Shown: positions 25,905 to 33,242, numbered from the stretch's first letter. The stretch is DNA of 64,000 nt from Bacilli bacterium (GCA_017941235.1 JAGAWU010000020.1:62001-126000); one strand, 5' to 3'. The notes: generated by a model not told the origin, from the letters alone. Numbers and translations are program-made.

Positions 25905-26120
25905 GATAAATTCACAATCTAATCTAATAATATTTAATCTCCCTTAAAATAATAAATAAGGACTTTTCTACTTCCAAAAAAGACAATAATATCCCTAAGA
26001 TGATGTTTTATATCTATCCCTAAAGATATTATTTTATTTATTCTATATATCTTATAGAAAAGGTACTAACATAAATCTCCGAGCATTTACTGTACCTGAT
26101 TTACTAGCGATTATTCTATT
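25905..26120. other. Non-coding AT-rich gap between the two wHTH genes
   Basis: No ORF or canonical RNA is evident. AATATC at about 25990 and GATATT at about 26027 can pair, and CCCTAA occurs twice between them, so a structured leader or replication origin next to the putative initiator is possible but not demonstrated. Confidence 0.35.
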
Positions 26121-26387
26121 CTAGCAAATTGTGTATTCGTATAATCCTGTATCATATTCTCTAAACTTAATATATTTGTATTCTTCAAGTTGTTGTAAGT
26201 TTTTTCTAAATGCGATATTTTTTATACTTTTAACTTCTTTTTGTACTCTACCAATATTGATATTTGAAATAGTTTTATCAAATCCCTCTGAATATAGATA
26301 AGCATATATTTCTTTTGCTTCAGGTTTAATATTTCTATCTTTCCATATCTCATGGTTTGTAATATCTAGTTGTTGTTTTCTTTTCAT
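26121..26387 (-). CDS. Small winged-helix DNA-binding protein
   Basis: 88 residues (MKRKQQLDITNHEIWKDRNIKPEAKEIYAYLYSEGFDKTISNINIGRVQKEVKSIKNIAFRK...). It looks like the N-terminal wHTH of replication regulators without further domains. It starts behind AAGGAGG and is driven by the minus-strand promoter in the operator region shared with the divergent Xre gene, so it is probably the first gene of the replication/integration module. Confidence 0.62.
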   Translation of the reverse strand: MKRKQQLDITNHEIWKDRNIKPEAKEIYAYLYSEGFDKTISNINIGRVQKEVKSIKNIAFRKNLQQLEEYKYIKFREYDTGLYEYTIC

Positions 26388-26407
26388 TTATTTCCTCCTT
26401 TCTTTTT

Positions 26408-26543
26408 AATTAGTTAACATTTAAAATTAAAATGTTAATTTAAGCTAACATCTATAATATACAACATCATATATGAACTTGTCAACACTTTTATTAACAT
26501 TTTTTAATATTTTGTTGACTTATGTTAACATTTATAGTATTAT
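26408..26543. promoter_or_regulatory. Divergent promoter-operator region of element B
   Basis: The gap between the wHTH and Xre genes holds at least four TTAACATTT/AATGTTAA motifs, including the inverted pair TTAACATTTAA...TTAAAATGTTAA (26413-26438) and a copy overlapping the Xre promoter (26525-26534). The plus-strand promoter is TTGACT (26515-26520), 17 bases, TATTAT (26538-26543); the minus-strand promoter is TTGACA (26480-26485), 18 bases, TATATT (26456-26461). This is a phage-like genetic-switch layout, probably bound by the adjacent Xre protein. Confidence 0.65.
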
Positions 26544-26563
26544 TATGTTGGGTGGTGAAGTTT

Positions 26564-27079
26564 ATGCCTAAAAAGAATATTGGCGAAGAAATCGCAAAAG
26601 CAAGAGAAAATAAAGGCTTATCACAAAGACAATTAGCAAATGCAGTTGGTATTAGTAATGCTGCATTATCTAAAATTGAATCAGGAGAAACTGAAATACC
26701 TAATCCTAAAATACTTAAAAAAATAAGTAAACATATTGATCTAAATTATAATGATATGATGAGTATGGTAGGTTTAGGAACTCAAATAACTACACTTAAT
26801 CCTTTTATTAGAAATTATTATGAACATTTAAAAGGAGATAAGTTAGAAGATGCTTGGGTTATGGCTAAATCAAGTATAGATAACAACAAATTGATGATTA
26901 AAAATTTAACTGATAATATTAGTAATGAAAATCTATCAGAAGAAGAAAAAGAAACAATTATTGAAACTATACAAGATTTGGAATATCAAAATACAACTAA
27001 TGAACTTATAATTGAAATTTTAGATGAAAATAGATTAAAGGAGGCGAAGAAGAATGCAAAAAATAAAAATGTACTTTAA
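26564..27079 (+). CDS. Xre-family repressor of element B
   Basis: 171 residues from the ATG at 26564 (MPKKNIGEEIAKARE), preferred over the upstream in-frame start because the HTH begins there and the promoter -10 lies at 26538-26543. The HTH_3 domain (7-62: ARENKGLSQRQLANAVGISNAALSKIESGE) is followed by an acidic helical C-terminus. The position between divergent promoters with repeated operators suggests the element's main repressor. It overlaps the next gene by 26 bases. Confidence 0.88.
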   Translation: MPKKNIGEEIAKARENKGLSQRQLANAVGISNAALSKIESGETEIPNPKILKKISKHIDLNYNDMMSMVGLGTQITTLNPFIRNYYEHLKGDKLEDAWVMAKSSIDNNKLMIKNLTDNISNENLSEEEKETIIETIQDLEYQNTTNELIIEILDENRLKEAKKNAKNKNVL

Positions 27080-27491
27080 TAAAGTTCAAATAATTGGCGA
27101 GATATTATCAACTATAATCGTTATCTTAATTCCAATTATTAATGATAATAAATTTGTTAGTTTTGGATGGTTTTTTATAGGATTAACTGCTTTCGGTGAT
27201 GCAATGTTTACAAAAAAGTGGGGTATAATTGGTCGAACTTGGAATAAGAAACAAGATAGCAATTATAAAACACAATTATCAAGAGAATATAGTGATAAAT
27301 CATTTATTGCAGTTGGAATATTAGGAATTATATTATGTCCTATTGCATTATTTGAAACTATATTTTCTCAAAATTACATAGCAATGGTAATTGCTTATGT
27401 AATATCAACTATTATATTAATTGTTCTATTCATTCTTACTGATAAAGAAAATAAAAAAGTAGAACAATTAATACCAAAGATAAGAAAATAA
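27054..27491 (+). CDS. Four-helix membrane protein coupled to the Xre gene
   Basis: 145 residues with four hydrophobic helices (about 10-28, 33-48, 83-102, 108-128). AGGAGGCGAAGAAG precedes the ATG inside the end of the Xre gene, so translation is coupled. I do not recognise a family. It may sense a signal for the repressor or protect against related elements; both ideas are inference. Confidence 0.72.
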   Translation: MQKIKMYFNKVQIIGEILSTIIVILIPIINDNKFVSFGWFFIGLTAFGDAMFTKKWGIIGRTWNKKQDSNYKTQLSREYSDKSFIAVGILGIILCPIALFETIFSQNYIAMVIAYVISTIILIVLFILTDKENKKVEQLIPKIRK

Positions 27492-27521
27492 CCTTTTCGT
27501 TAAGATTAGGTTATTTTTTTA
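27487..27521 (+). terminator. Terminator after the Xre-membrane pair
   Basis: AATAACC (27487-27493) pairs with GGTTATT (27509-27515), followed by a T-run; it overlaps the stop codon. Confidence 0.68.
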
Positions 27522-27877
27522 TCATTAAAAAAACGTGGCACGTTTTGTCAGCTATGCTGATGAAAGTGGCGATAGTTTTTTTCTTTTTTATGAAAACGAT
27601 AGTTGAAATAAAAAAGGCAACGTCCACTTACATTAGTTTGTGGTTGTTGCTCAAAAGGGGTTTCAAAAGGGATCTCCCTTTGCACACTATTCCTAGTTGG
27701 CTTGTCCAACTTGGTAGTGTGTTACTATCTTGTCTAAAAGATAGTCTATTGCGAAAATCCATTAGTTACGAAGTTTCTTTTGGATTTTCGCCGTCTTACT
27801 ATTTTAAAATTAGATCATAATATCTTAATATTACGATACATTGACTTTTCACTTTTTAATAAACATTACGAAAAGAA
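27492..27877. other. Structured non-coding mobilisation region (oriT and hairpins)
   Basis: This 386-base gap holds no convincing gene; an open frame at 27545-27820 has a biased, non-protein-like composition. It contains a series of inverted repeats: AAAACGTG/CACGTTTT (about 27530-27546), AAAGGGAGATCCC-type palindrome (27666-27681), the nested oriT hairpin, ACTATCTT/AAAGATAGT (27724-27746) and GCGAAAATCC/GGATTTTCGC (27751-27792). Such clustering is typical of transfer or replication origins. Confidence 0.6.
27682..27724 (+). other. Origin of transfer (oriT), pMV158/MobM type
   Basis: CACACTA (27683-27689) pairs with TAGTGTG (27715-27721), enclosing an inner hairpin AGTTGG (27695-27700)/CCAACT (27706-27711). 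The sequence TAGTGTG-TTA at 27715-27724 equals the nick site of pMV158 as cut by the MobV relaxase MobM, as I recall it, which would place the nick after 27721. The element encodes a MobV relaxase about 4 kb away, so site and enzyme fit each other. Confidence 0.78.
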
Positions 27878-28603
27878 TCACATAAATAATTCATAAAAAT
27901 AATATTTATTTAATTCTTCATCGAAAATAATATAAAGTTCATCTCTCTCATCATCTCTGTTATTTATTTTCTTCCATTGATATTTGTGTTCAAAATTAAT
28001 TTGTTTATCTTTTGGTATATTTAATTTTTCATTTAACTCTTGTATTTTTTCTTCAAGTTCATCATTTTTATTAATATTAAAATCAATCATAAAATTTGAG
28101 CCATCATATATTGAATATCTTTCACCATCTCCACCAAATGCTGGTTCTGTTTCAGTGTGATAATATTCTTTAAAATCATTAGGTATTATGATATTCCAAT
28201 TATATTTAAATGTTTTTGATACAGACCAATAATTTTTCATAAAAATATACATTCCAAATAAACCTGATACTAATAAAAATCCTATTACACATAAAACCAT
28301 AATTACTACTTTCAAATTTTTCTTTTTTACATTTTCACTTTTAACAATATTCATAATATTTTCTTCAGATTTTTGAATCATATTTTCTTTAGATAAATGT
28401 TCACCTGCAAAAAATTCATTTAATGAAATTTCTAAAATATCACATATTTCTTTATACAAAGATACATCAGGTAATCCATTGCCAGTTTCCCATTTACTCA
28501 CAGCTTTATATGTAAGTCCCAATTTATCTGCTAGTTCCTGTTGCGTCATATTTTTATCTTTACGACATTTTGCGATAAACTTACCAATCTTCTCTTGATT
28601 CAT
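27878..28603 (-). CDS. Xre-family regulator with a membrane anchor
   Basis: 241 residues. An HTH_3 domain (5-60: KIGKFIAKCRKDKNMTQQELADKLGLTYKAVSKWETG) is followed by a linker, one membrane helix (about 98-120) and an extracytoplasmic C-terminal domain of about 120 residues with no recognised fold. AAGGAGAAA stands before the ATG. The layout suggests a membrane-bound one-component regulator that senses something outside the cell or in the envelope. It heads no operon directly, but small membrane and secreted unknowns lie upstream on the same strand. Confidence 0.82.
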   Translation of the reverse strand: MNQEKIGKFIAKCRKDKNMTQQELADKLGLTYKAVSKWETGNGLPDVSLYKEICDILEISLNEFFAGEHLSKENMIQKSEENIMNIVKSENVKKKNLKVVIMVLCVIGFLLVSGLFGMYIFMKNYWSVSKTFKYNWNIIIPNDFKEYYHTETEPAFGGDGERYSIYDGSNFMIDFNINKNDELEEKIQELNEKLNIPKDKQINFEHKYQWKKINNRDDERDELYIIFDEELNKYYFYELFM

Positions 28604-28684
28604 AGTCTTTCTCCTTTCAGTAATAATTATAATTATTAAAAATTTTATTTTATACCCACAGATAGTAGAGTTTTAAATACATTA

Positions 28685-28837
28685 TTATTTTACCATAAAA
28701 ATAGGAATAATTTTCATTACTCCTACAGAAAAAACTATTACAATTATAGCAATAATTATAGAAAATGTTGTTATCGCATACATTTTACTTTTGGATTTCA
28801 ACATTTCTTCATTAATATCATCTTCATTAAATTTCAT
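28685..28837 (-). CDS. Small single-helix membrane protein
   Basis: 50 residues: a charged N-terminus (MKFNEDDINEEMLKSKSKMYA) and a hydrophobic segment (ITTFSIIIAIIVIVFSVGV), ending in VK-TAA. The ribosome site is weak (GGATGAA). It lies between the Xre-TM gene and two other membrane/secreted unknowns, same strand. Function unknown. Confidence 0.5.
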   Translation of the reverse strand: MKFNEDDINEEMLKSKSKMYAITTFSIIIAIIVIVFSVGVMKIIPIFMVK

Positions 28838-28879
28838 ATATTCATCCAGCTTTCAAACAAGATTTTTTGATACTACTAT

Positions 28880-29257
28880 TTATCGTATTCTTAAACCTAA
28901 TTTTCCATTTTTTTTCATATAATTTGGAAGCTCGTAATTAGAATTATCCAAAGAAAATTTATATTTTTTATTATTACAATAAATAGTATAATCTTCCCCA
29001 TCTGGAAATTTAAAAACCACTTCTAATCTTTTGACATTTGTAATACAATCATCCATATTTAAATTATTAGATATTCCGAACATATTATTTTCTTGTTGTT
29101 TTAGTAAATTAATTATTTCAGTTCTATTTTTATCATTTATTTTTAAATATGTATAATCTTGAATTTTTCCCATAAATAACAAGGAAATAAAAACTATAAA
29201 TAACAATAATATAAATGCTAATATTATTATAATTGTATAAATAATCTTTTTCATCAT
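28880..29257 (-). CDS. Small lipoprotein-like or membrane-anchored unknown
   Basis: 125 residues from the ATG at 29257 (AAGGTG upstream), an N-terminal hydrophobic helix (about 4-28) and an extracytoplasmic ~95-residue domain. No Cys lipobox, no recognised family. The start overlaps the end of the next upstream gene by a few bases if earlier starts are used, indicating coupling. Confidence 0.6.
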   Translation of the reverse strand: MMKKIIYTIIIILAFILLLFIVFISLLFMGKIQDYTYLKINDKNRTEIINLLKQQENNMFGISNNLNMDDCITNVKRLEVVFKFPDGEDYTIYCNNKKYKFSLDNSNYELPNYMKKNGKLGLRIR

Positions 29258-29264
29258 AAACACC

Positions 29265-29840
29265 TTAATAATACACACACTTTTTATCTTTAAGCGAACA
29301 TTTTACTCTAGGCTCATCTTTAATCGTATTATCTACTTTAAATGGAGATGATAAGTACACATATTCATTATCCACATTGTCTATACCCATATGTAATTGA
29401 CTAATATTAGGTGTGTTTTTAAAATTGAAATTCATTGTTTCTTTTTCAATGTTTAAATTATTTATTAAATATTTATCTATAATTCCACCTTTACCAATGC
29501 AATGTATATAAAGTTCATTATCTTTTATATATAAATTAGTTCCATCATCATCAGTATCACATTTTTTTATACTTTCCAAATTATAATAATCATTTTTATC
29601 CTTTAATAATAAATTAAGGTGACTCCAAGAACTTGAATTATCATAATATCTTGATATTACATAATTTTGGTTATCATATTCAAAACTTTTTATATTTTTC
29701 TCGTTTTCAATAAATGTGTATTTTTCTAAATTAGATAATGAATTCTTATAATCTATATGTTTAACAAACTTATATGTTGCAAAAATAAATAATGGAATTA
29801 AAATTATTACTATCAAAACTAAAACAATCTTTTTTTTCAT
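29265..29840 (-). CDS. Membrane-anchored extracytoplasmic protein of unknown function
   Basis: 191 residues from the ATG at 29840 (KKKIVLVLIVIILIPLFIFATY helix). The rest is a soluble domain with repeated short beta-like motifs (YDNQNYVISRYYD, LNLLLKDKNDYY, LYIKDNELYIHCIGKGG, NEYVYLSSPFKV), suggesting a small beta-propeller or beta-sheet. Two C-terminal Cys (CSLKDKKC) may bridge. It forms a pair with the 125-residue protein downstream. No family recognised. Confidence 0.62.
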   Translation of the reverse strand: MKKKIVLVLIVIILIPLFIFATYKFVKHIDYKNSLSNLEKYTFIENEKNIKSFEYDNQNYVISRYYDNSSSWSHLNLLLKDKNDYYNLESIKKCDTDDDGTNLYIKDNELYIHCIGKGGIIDKYLINNLNIEKETMNFNFKNTPNISQLHMGIDNVDNEYVYLSSPFKVDNTIKDEPRVKCSLKDKKCVYY

Positions 29841-30009
29841 AACATATCTCACTTTCAAATTACTATTTATCTGTTTCTTTCATTTATAATTATATCATAA
29901 AACCTAGTTATTTTTTCCATTAACTTAACAATCGCAATATTACTATATTATGATTAGCATAAAGTATAACAAATTTGGAAAGTTTAGGGGTACTGCTAAT
30001 TTTACTACT

Positions 30010-30543
30010 TTATTTACTGCTTAATTCCTTATTCTTTTTGTATTCTTCATCACATTTTTGCCAAATAAGACATCTTGATATAGCAATATATCTTAATGCA
30101 ATCCACATAAACGCATCATAATATTGTTTTTCTTTCAATTCAGTAGAGAAACAATATTTTTTTATGATAGAAATATCAACAGGTATTTCTAATTTGTTTT
30201 CCATTACCTTAAATAATAGTTGATTTGCTATGTAATCTCCTTCTTCAATAACTGCATCAAATTCTTCTTTTTTACTTGCATAATAATCAGTTATCTCATC
30301 TACATCTCTTGAAATACTTTTAAATTGCTCCATAGTAATTGATTTTAACTTTTCTAATTGCTTATTAATAATTGAACTAACAACTTTATCTTTATCATCA
30401 TTAGATAGTCTATCAATTATTTCTATTAAATCATTTAGATCTAAATCTAATACTTCTTGAACTTTTGTTAAATCTCTTTCCATAGTTCTTGATATTGAAG
30501 AAGATAATTCTTCAACATTTACTGCATTAATATTTTTTTTCAT
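30010..30543 (-). CDS. Helical protein of unknown function
   Basis: 177 residues, soluble, strongly charged and helical throughout (MERDLTKVQEVLDLDLNDLIEIIDRLSNDDKDKVVSSI...). No family recognised. It is divergent from the double-HTH gene across about 125 bases, which may share a regulator. Confidence 0.6.
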   Translation of the reverse strand: MKKNINAVNVEELSSSISRTMERDLTKVQEVLDLDLNDLIEIIDRLSNDDKDKVVSSIINKQLEKLKSITMEQFKSISRDVDEITDYYASKKEEFDAVIEEGDYIANQLLFKVMENKLEIPVDISIIKKYCFSTELKEKQYYDAFMWIALRYIAISRCLIWQKCDEEYKKNKELSSK

Positions 30544-30667
30544 AAATTATAGCTCCTTTTCTTAAAACCTAAACTTACCAATTAACATTATATCACTTTT
30601 TCAACGAATAATCTTCGGTTTTGTAGTTAAAACTATTTTTAATGGGACAATTATATCGGTGATTGTA

Positions 30668-31117
30668 ATGTTTGAAAATAATTTAAGATGGTGTCGTGAA
30701 GAATTGGAAATGACACAAGCAGAATTGGGGTATATATTTGGTGTTAGCGATTCAGCAGTTAGAGCTTGGGAGACTGCACACGATTCAATACCATTTAGTA
30801 AACTAATTAAATTTTGTAATATGTATGATTTTTCATTAGATTTTGTATGTGGACTAACAAGAAAGAATATAAAATATGGTAAGTTTGAAACTGATAAAGA
30901 AAAGATAGGTAAAAAGTTAAAACAATTAAGAACTAGTTTAAAATTATCACAACAAGCATTATCTGATGAGTGTAAAATATCTCAAACAACATATAGTGGT
31001 TATGAAACAGGTCATTATTTAATTAATACTGCTAATTTATATTACATTTGTAAAACCTATAATGTTTCTATGGATTGGATTGTTGGAAGAACTAAAAATA
31101 TTAAAATAGGTAAATAA
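30668..31117 (+). CDS. Protein with two Xre-type helix-turn-helix domains
   Basis: 149 residues from the ATG at 30668, which has GGTGAT upstream (a GTG at 30659 overlaps that site). Two tandem HTH_3 domains are visible: residues ~5-60 (LRWCREELEMTQAELGYIFGVSDSAVRAWETAHDSIP) and ~80-140 (LKQLRTSLKLSQQALSDECKISQTTYSGYETGHYL). A single-chain pseudo-dimer regulator is likely. Probable target is its own divergent region. Confidence 0.85.
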   Translation: MFENNLRWCREELEMTQAELGYIFGVSDSAVRAWETAHDSIPFSKLIKFCNMYDFSLDFVCGLTRKNIKYGKFETDKEKIGKKLKQLRTSLKLSQQALSDECKISQTTYSGYETGHYLINTANLYYICKTYNVSMDWIVGRTKNIKIGK

Positions 31118-31118
31118 A

Positions 31119-31158
31119 AAAAGCGAGAGTATGCTAATTAAAACATATTCTCGCTTTT
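31119..31158. terminator. Bidirectional terminator
   Basis: AAAAGCGAGAGTATG (31119-31133) pairs with CATATTCTCGCTTTT (31144-31158), with one G-U pair, between the convergent double-HTH gene and the 130-residue gene. Confidence 0.78.
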
Positions 31159-31549
31159 ATAATATATTTAATGAATAACAATAATCATATACATTTAGTT
31201 CTTTATTAATTTTAGTATTGATTTCTTCATTTTGAAAGTTGTATTGAAAAATATTAAATAACATTTCTACTGAAAATTTTTGCTTTTCTAATAATGATAA
31301 TTCCATATACTTTGCTGATATAAATAATAAGTTTTTATATTTAGCAAAATTAGTTATCACTTTTTTAGATTTAGGATCTAGTTCTACTAACACTTTTTTT
31401 AATACTTTAATAAAATTTTCATCATAACTACTTGAAAAATATTGTTCTTCAAGTATGTGTATTGCTAATCTAATCTTATCAATACCTTTTAAATCATCTA
31501 CCATAAGTGTTAAATTAATAACTTTTTCTGTATTACTATCTAATAGCAT
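31157..31549 (-). CDS. Helical protein of unknown function next to the relaxase
   Basis: 130 residues, all-helical by appearance (LTLMVDDLKGIDKIRLAIHILEEQYFSSSYDENFIKVLKKVLVELD...). GGTGGAAGATTT precedes the ATG. It follows the relaxase gene across a 166-base gap containing a strong inverted repeat. Possibly a mobilisation accessory protein by position; no family recognised. Confidence 0.6.
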   Translation of the reverse strand: MLLDSNTEKVINLTLMVDDLKGIDKIRLAIHILEEQYFSSSYDENFIKVLKKVLVELDPKSKKVITNFAKYKNLLFISAKYMELSLLEKQKFSVEMLFNIFQYNFQNEEINTKINKELNVYDYCYSLNIL

Positions 31550-31572
31550 AAATCTTCCACCTTTCTAATTTG

Positions 31573-31662
31573 CCGTTTAAGGCACTTTATTTTTAAGAAC
31601 AGATAAGAGATTAAACTTTACCTTAAAACCTCAGTAATGGCGATTAAATTAGGTTTAATCTC
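31573..31662. repeat. Inverted repeat between relaxase and the 130-residue gene
   Basis: GAGATTAAAC (31607-31616) and GTTTAATCTC (31653-31662) form perfect 10-base arms with partial extension (CAGA/CTG outward). A second small hairpin GCC-GTTTAA-GGC is at 31573-31584. There is no U-run, so it is not a plain terminator; it may be a leader structure or a protein-binding site. Confidence 0.5.
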
Positions 31663-31715
31663 GTTTTCTGTTTAAATATTTATCACTCTAACAATTAAAA
31701 AAATCAAGAGTATTT

Positions 31716-33011
31716 TTATCTACTTAAATCAAAATCATCTGATTTATCATAGTCTTTCTCATATTCATCAGCACTCTTAACTCTTGTTTTTAAATAATCA
31801 GGTGCATCTACATAATCAAATAATTCATCTTGTTTAGTTGTACCTCTTGATATTTTAACTACATCTCCCATATCAAAATCTTCATTATCATAGTAATCTT
31901 TTATTTCAATAGAAGTTTCTTCTTTTGCATATTCATTTCCAAATTGTAATATCTTTCTAAAGAACTTTTTAATTGCCTCTAATATTGCATCAATATAATT
32001 TCTTAATTTGTTATTTTCAGCTGATAAGTTTTGATTTCTAGTAGTTAATGATTTAACTTCTCTTTTAAGGTTATTATTTTCTTTTTCTAATGTTTGATGA
32101 CTTTTAGTAAAAGTATCAACTTCATTAAATAATTGTTCTATTTTAGGTTGAAACTCTATTGCTTTTTTAGTTTCTTTTATAACATTATTCATTGAATCAA
32201 ATGTTTCTCTTTTAACTTTTACATATTCTTTATCAAAAATAGTATTTTTATTAGATTTCATTTTTTCATCTAAATCACTTATTGCTTTATCTAAACCTTT
32301 ATTGATAGTATCAACTTTATTTTCATAATATCTAGTTGTTTTCTTTAATTCTTTTGTTTTTAAATGTTCTGCATTACTACCTTTAATACCTCTTTCTAAA
32401 TCAAAACCTTTTTCAGTTAGTCTTTCGTGATATTTATCTTGTAATTCTGATAAGTGTATTTTATCTTTAATATATTGTTTTTTTGATATAGTCCATCTTT
32501 CAGTATTAGTTCTTTTATCTAATTTCTTAACAAGTGGAACTACTACACAATGGATATGTGGTGATTTTTCGTCCATATGAATTGTTGCATGAAGTATTTG
32601 TTCTTTCTTATATCCTAAATCATTATAAACAAACTCCATACAAGTATCAGCCCATCTTAAAATATCTTCTTTACTCATATCTTCAAAAAACTTTGGTGAA
32701 GCAGTAAATAATAATTCATCTGCTACACAATTTCTTGAATGATTAACCATTTGTGTATAAGTTCTTTGTCTTTCTTTTCTTTCAGTTTTCATCTTTTCAT
32801 TGTGTTGTTTTTCATATTCCTTTGTCATTTCGTGAAATCTTTTTACATATTTATAATTTAATGGAACTAATTGAATATTTTTATAACTATCTTCTACTCT
32901 TATATCTGGATTAGAGTTATAGGCTTTCTTTTCTCTTTGATTATGAGATCCAATTTGTGCTAAATCGTTTGTAGTCATAATAGGTTCACTTCTAAATATT
33001 GCATAATTCAT
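31716..33011 (-). CDS. MobV-family relaxase (Pre/Mob)
   Basis: 431 residues. The N-terminus (MNYAIFRSEPIMTTNDLAQIGSHNQREK) and the histidine motif HMDEKSPHIHCVVVPL (about residues 144-159) are those of Pre/Mob MobV relaxases, which nick oriT and lead the strand into a recipient cell. The middle and C-terminal parts are a long coiled coil (about 240-340) and an acidic tail. It starts behind a GGAGATTGAT site and is the outermost gene at the right end of element B. Its likely target is the TAGTGTGTTA site at 27715-27724. Confidence 0.93.
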   Translation of the reverse strand: MNYAIFRSEPIMTTNDLAQIGSHNQREKKAYNSNPDIRVEDSYKNIQLVPLNYKYVKRFHEMTKEYEKQHNEKMKTERKERQRTYTQMVNHSRNCVADELLFTASPKFFEDMSKEDILRWADTCMEFVYNDLGYKKEQILHATIHMDEKSPHIHCVVVPLVKKLDKRTNTERWTISKKQYIKDKIHLSELQDKYHERLTEKGFDLERGIKGSNAEHLKTKELKKTTRYYENKVDTINKGLDKAISDLDEKMKSNKNTIFDKEYVKVKRETFDSMNNVIKETKKAIEFQPKIEQLFNEVDTFTKSHQTLEKENNNLKREVKSLTTRNQNLSAENNKLRNYIDAILEAIKKFFRKILQFGNEYAKEETSIEIKDYYDNEDFDMGDVVKISRGTTKQDELFDYVDAPDYLKTRVKSADEYEKDYDKSDDFDLSR

Positions 33012-33109
33012 TATATCAATCTCCTTTCTTTTTTACACAACAAAAAAAGATACTATTCAAAGTACCTTTAATCCTTGTATTTACTTGCATTTGTAGTCAT
33101 TCATTATAT

Positions 33110-33134
33110 TTTGGATTTTTCAGTATCGCCCATG
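33110..33134. repeat. Right attachment site of element B
   Basis: Arm TTTGGATTTTTC (33110-33121) and core CCATG (33130-33134, plus strand), after which host amidase sequence begins. In the rebuilt circular joint the two 12-base arms flank 24 bases whose centre falls on the CA of CATGG. Confidence 0.82.
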
Positions 33135-33176
33135 ACCAGCATCAACAATAACACCTATTGTCCTTCTATCATTCAT
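33133..33176 (-). pseudogene. N-acetylmuramoyl-L-alanine amidase, 5' part (split by element B)
   Basis: ATG at 33176 with AGAGGTGAAAAT upstream; reads MNDRRTIGVIVDAGHG, the classic N-terminus of Amidase_3 enzymes with the first zinc-ligand His, then runs into the element and stops at a TGA (33120-33122) after RY. The rest of the gene is at 22112-23488. Confidence 0.88.
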
Positions 33177-33242
33177 ATTTTCACCTCTAATATAAAATAT
33201 GAATAAGTACAAATTTGGTCACAAAATAATAATATTATGAAC

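Larger units (their letters stand above)
23486..33132. mobile_element. Element B: integrative mobilisable element (serine recombinase, MobV relaxase, oriT)
   Basis: About 9.6 kb with 12-base perfect inverted arms and a CCATG core, inserted at the AGHGG motif of an amidase gene; host sequence rejoins in frame. Gene content is recombinase, small ORF, two wHTH proteins, divergent Xre regulator and membrane protein, oriT hairpins, Xre-TM regulator, a set of small membrane/secreted unknowns, a double-HTH protein and a MobV relaxase at the right end. This is the layout of a mobilisable integrative element; it lacks type IV secretion genes and would need a helper. Confidence 0.9.

Noticed and set aside
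27545-27820. 91-codon open frame on the plus strand
   Set aside because: It covers the oriT and hairpin region, has no ribosome site and a composition dictated by the inverted repeats; treated as non-coding.
13211-33132. A single large composite element covering both insertions
   Set aside because: The MFS gene and amidase 3' part between them belong to the native locus, and each end pair has its own arms and core.
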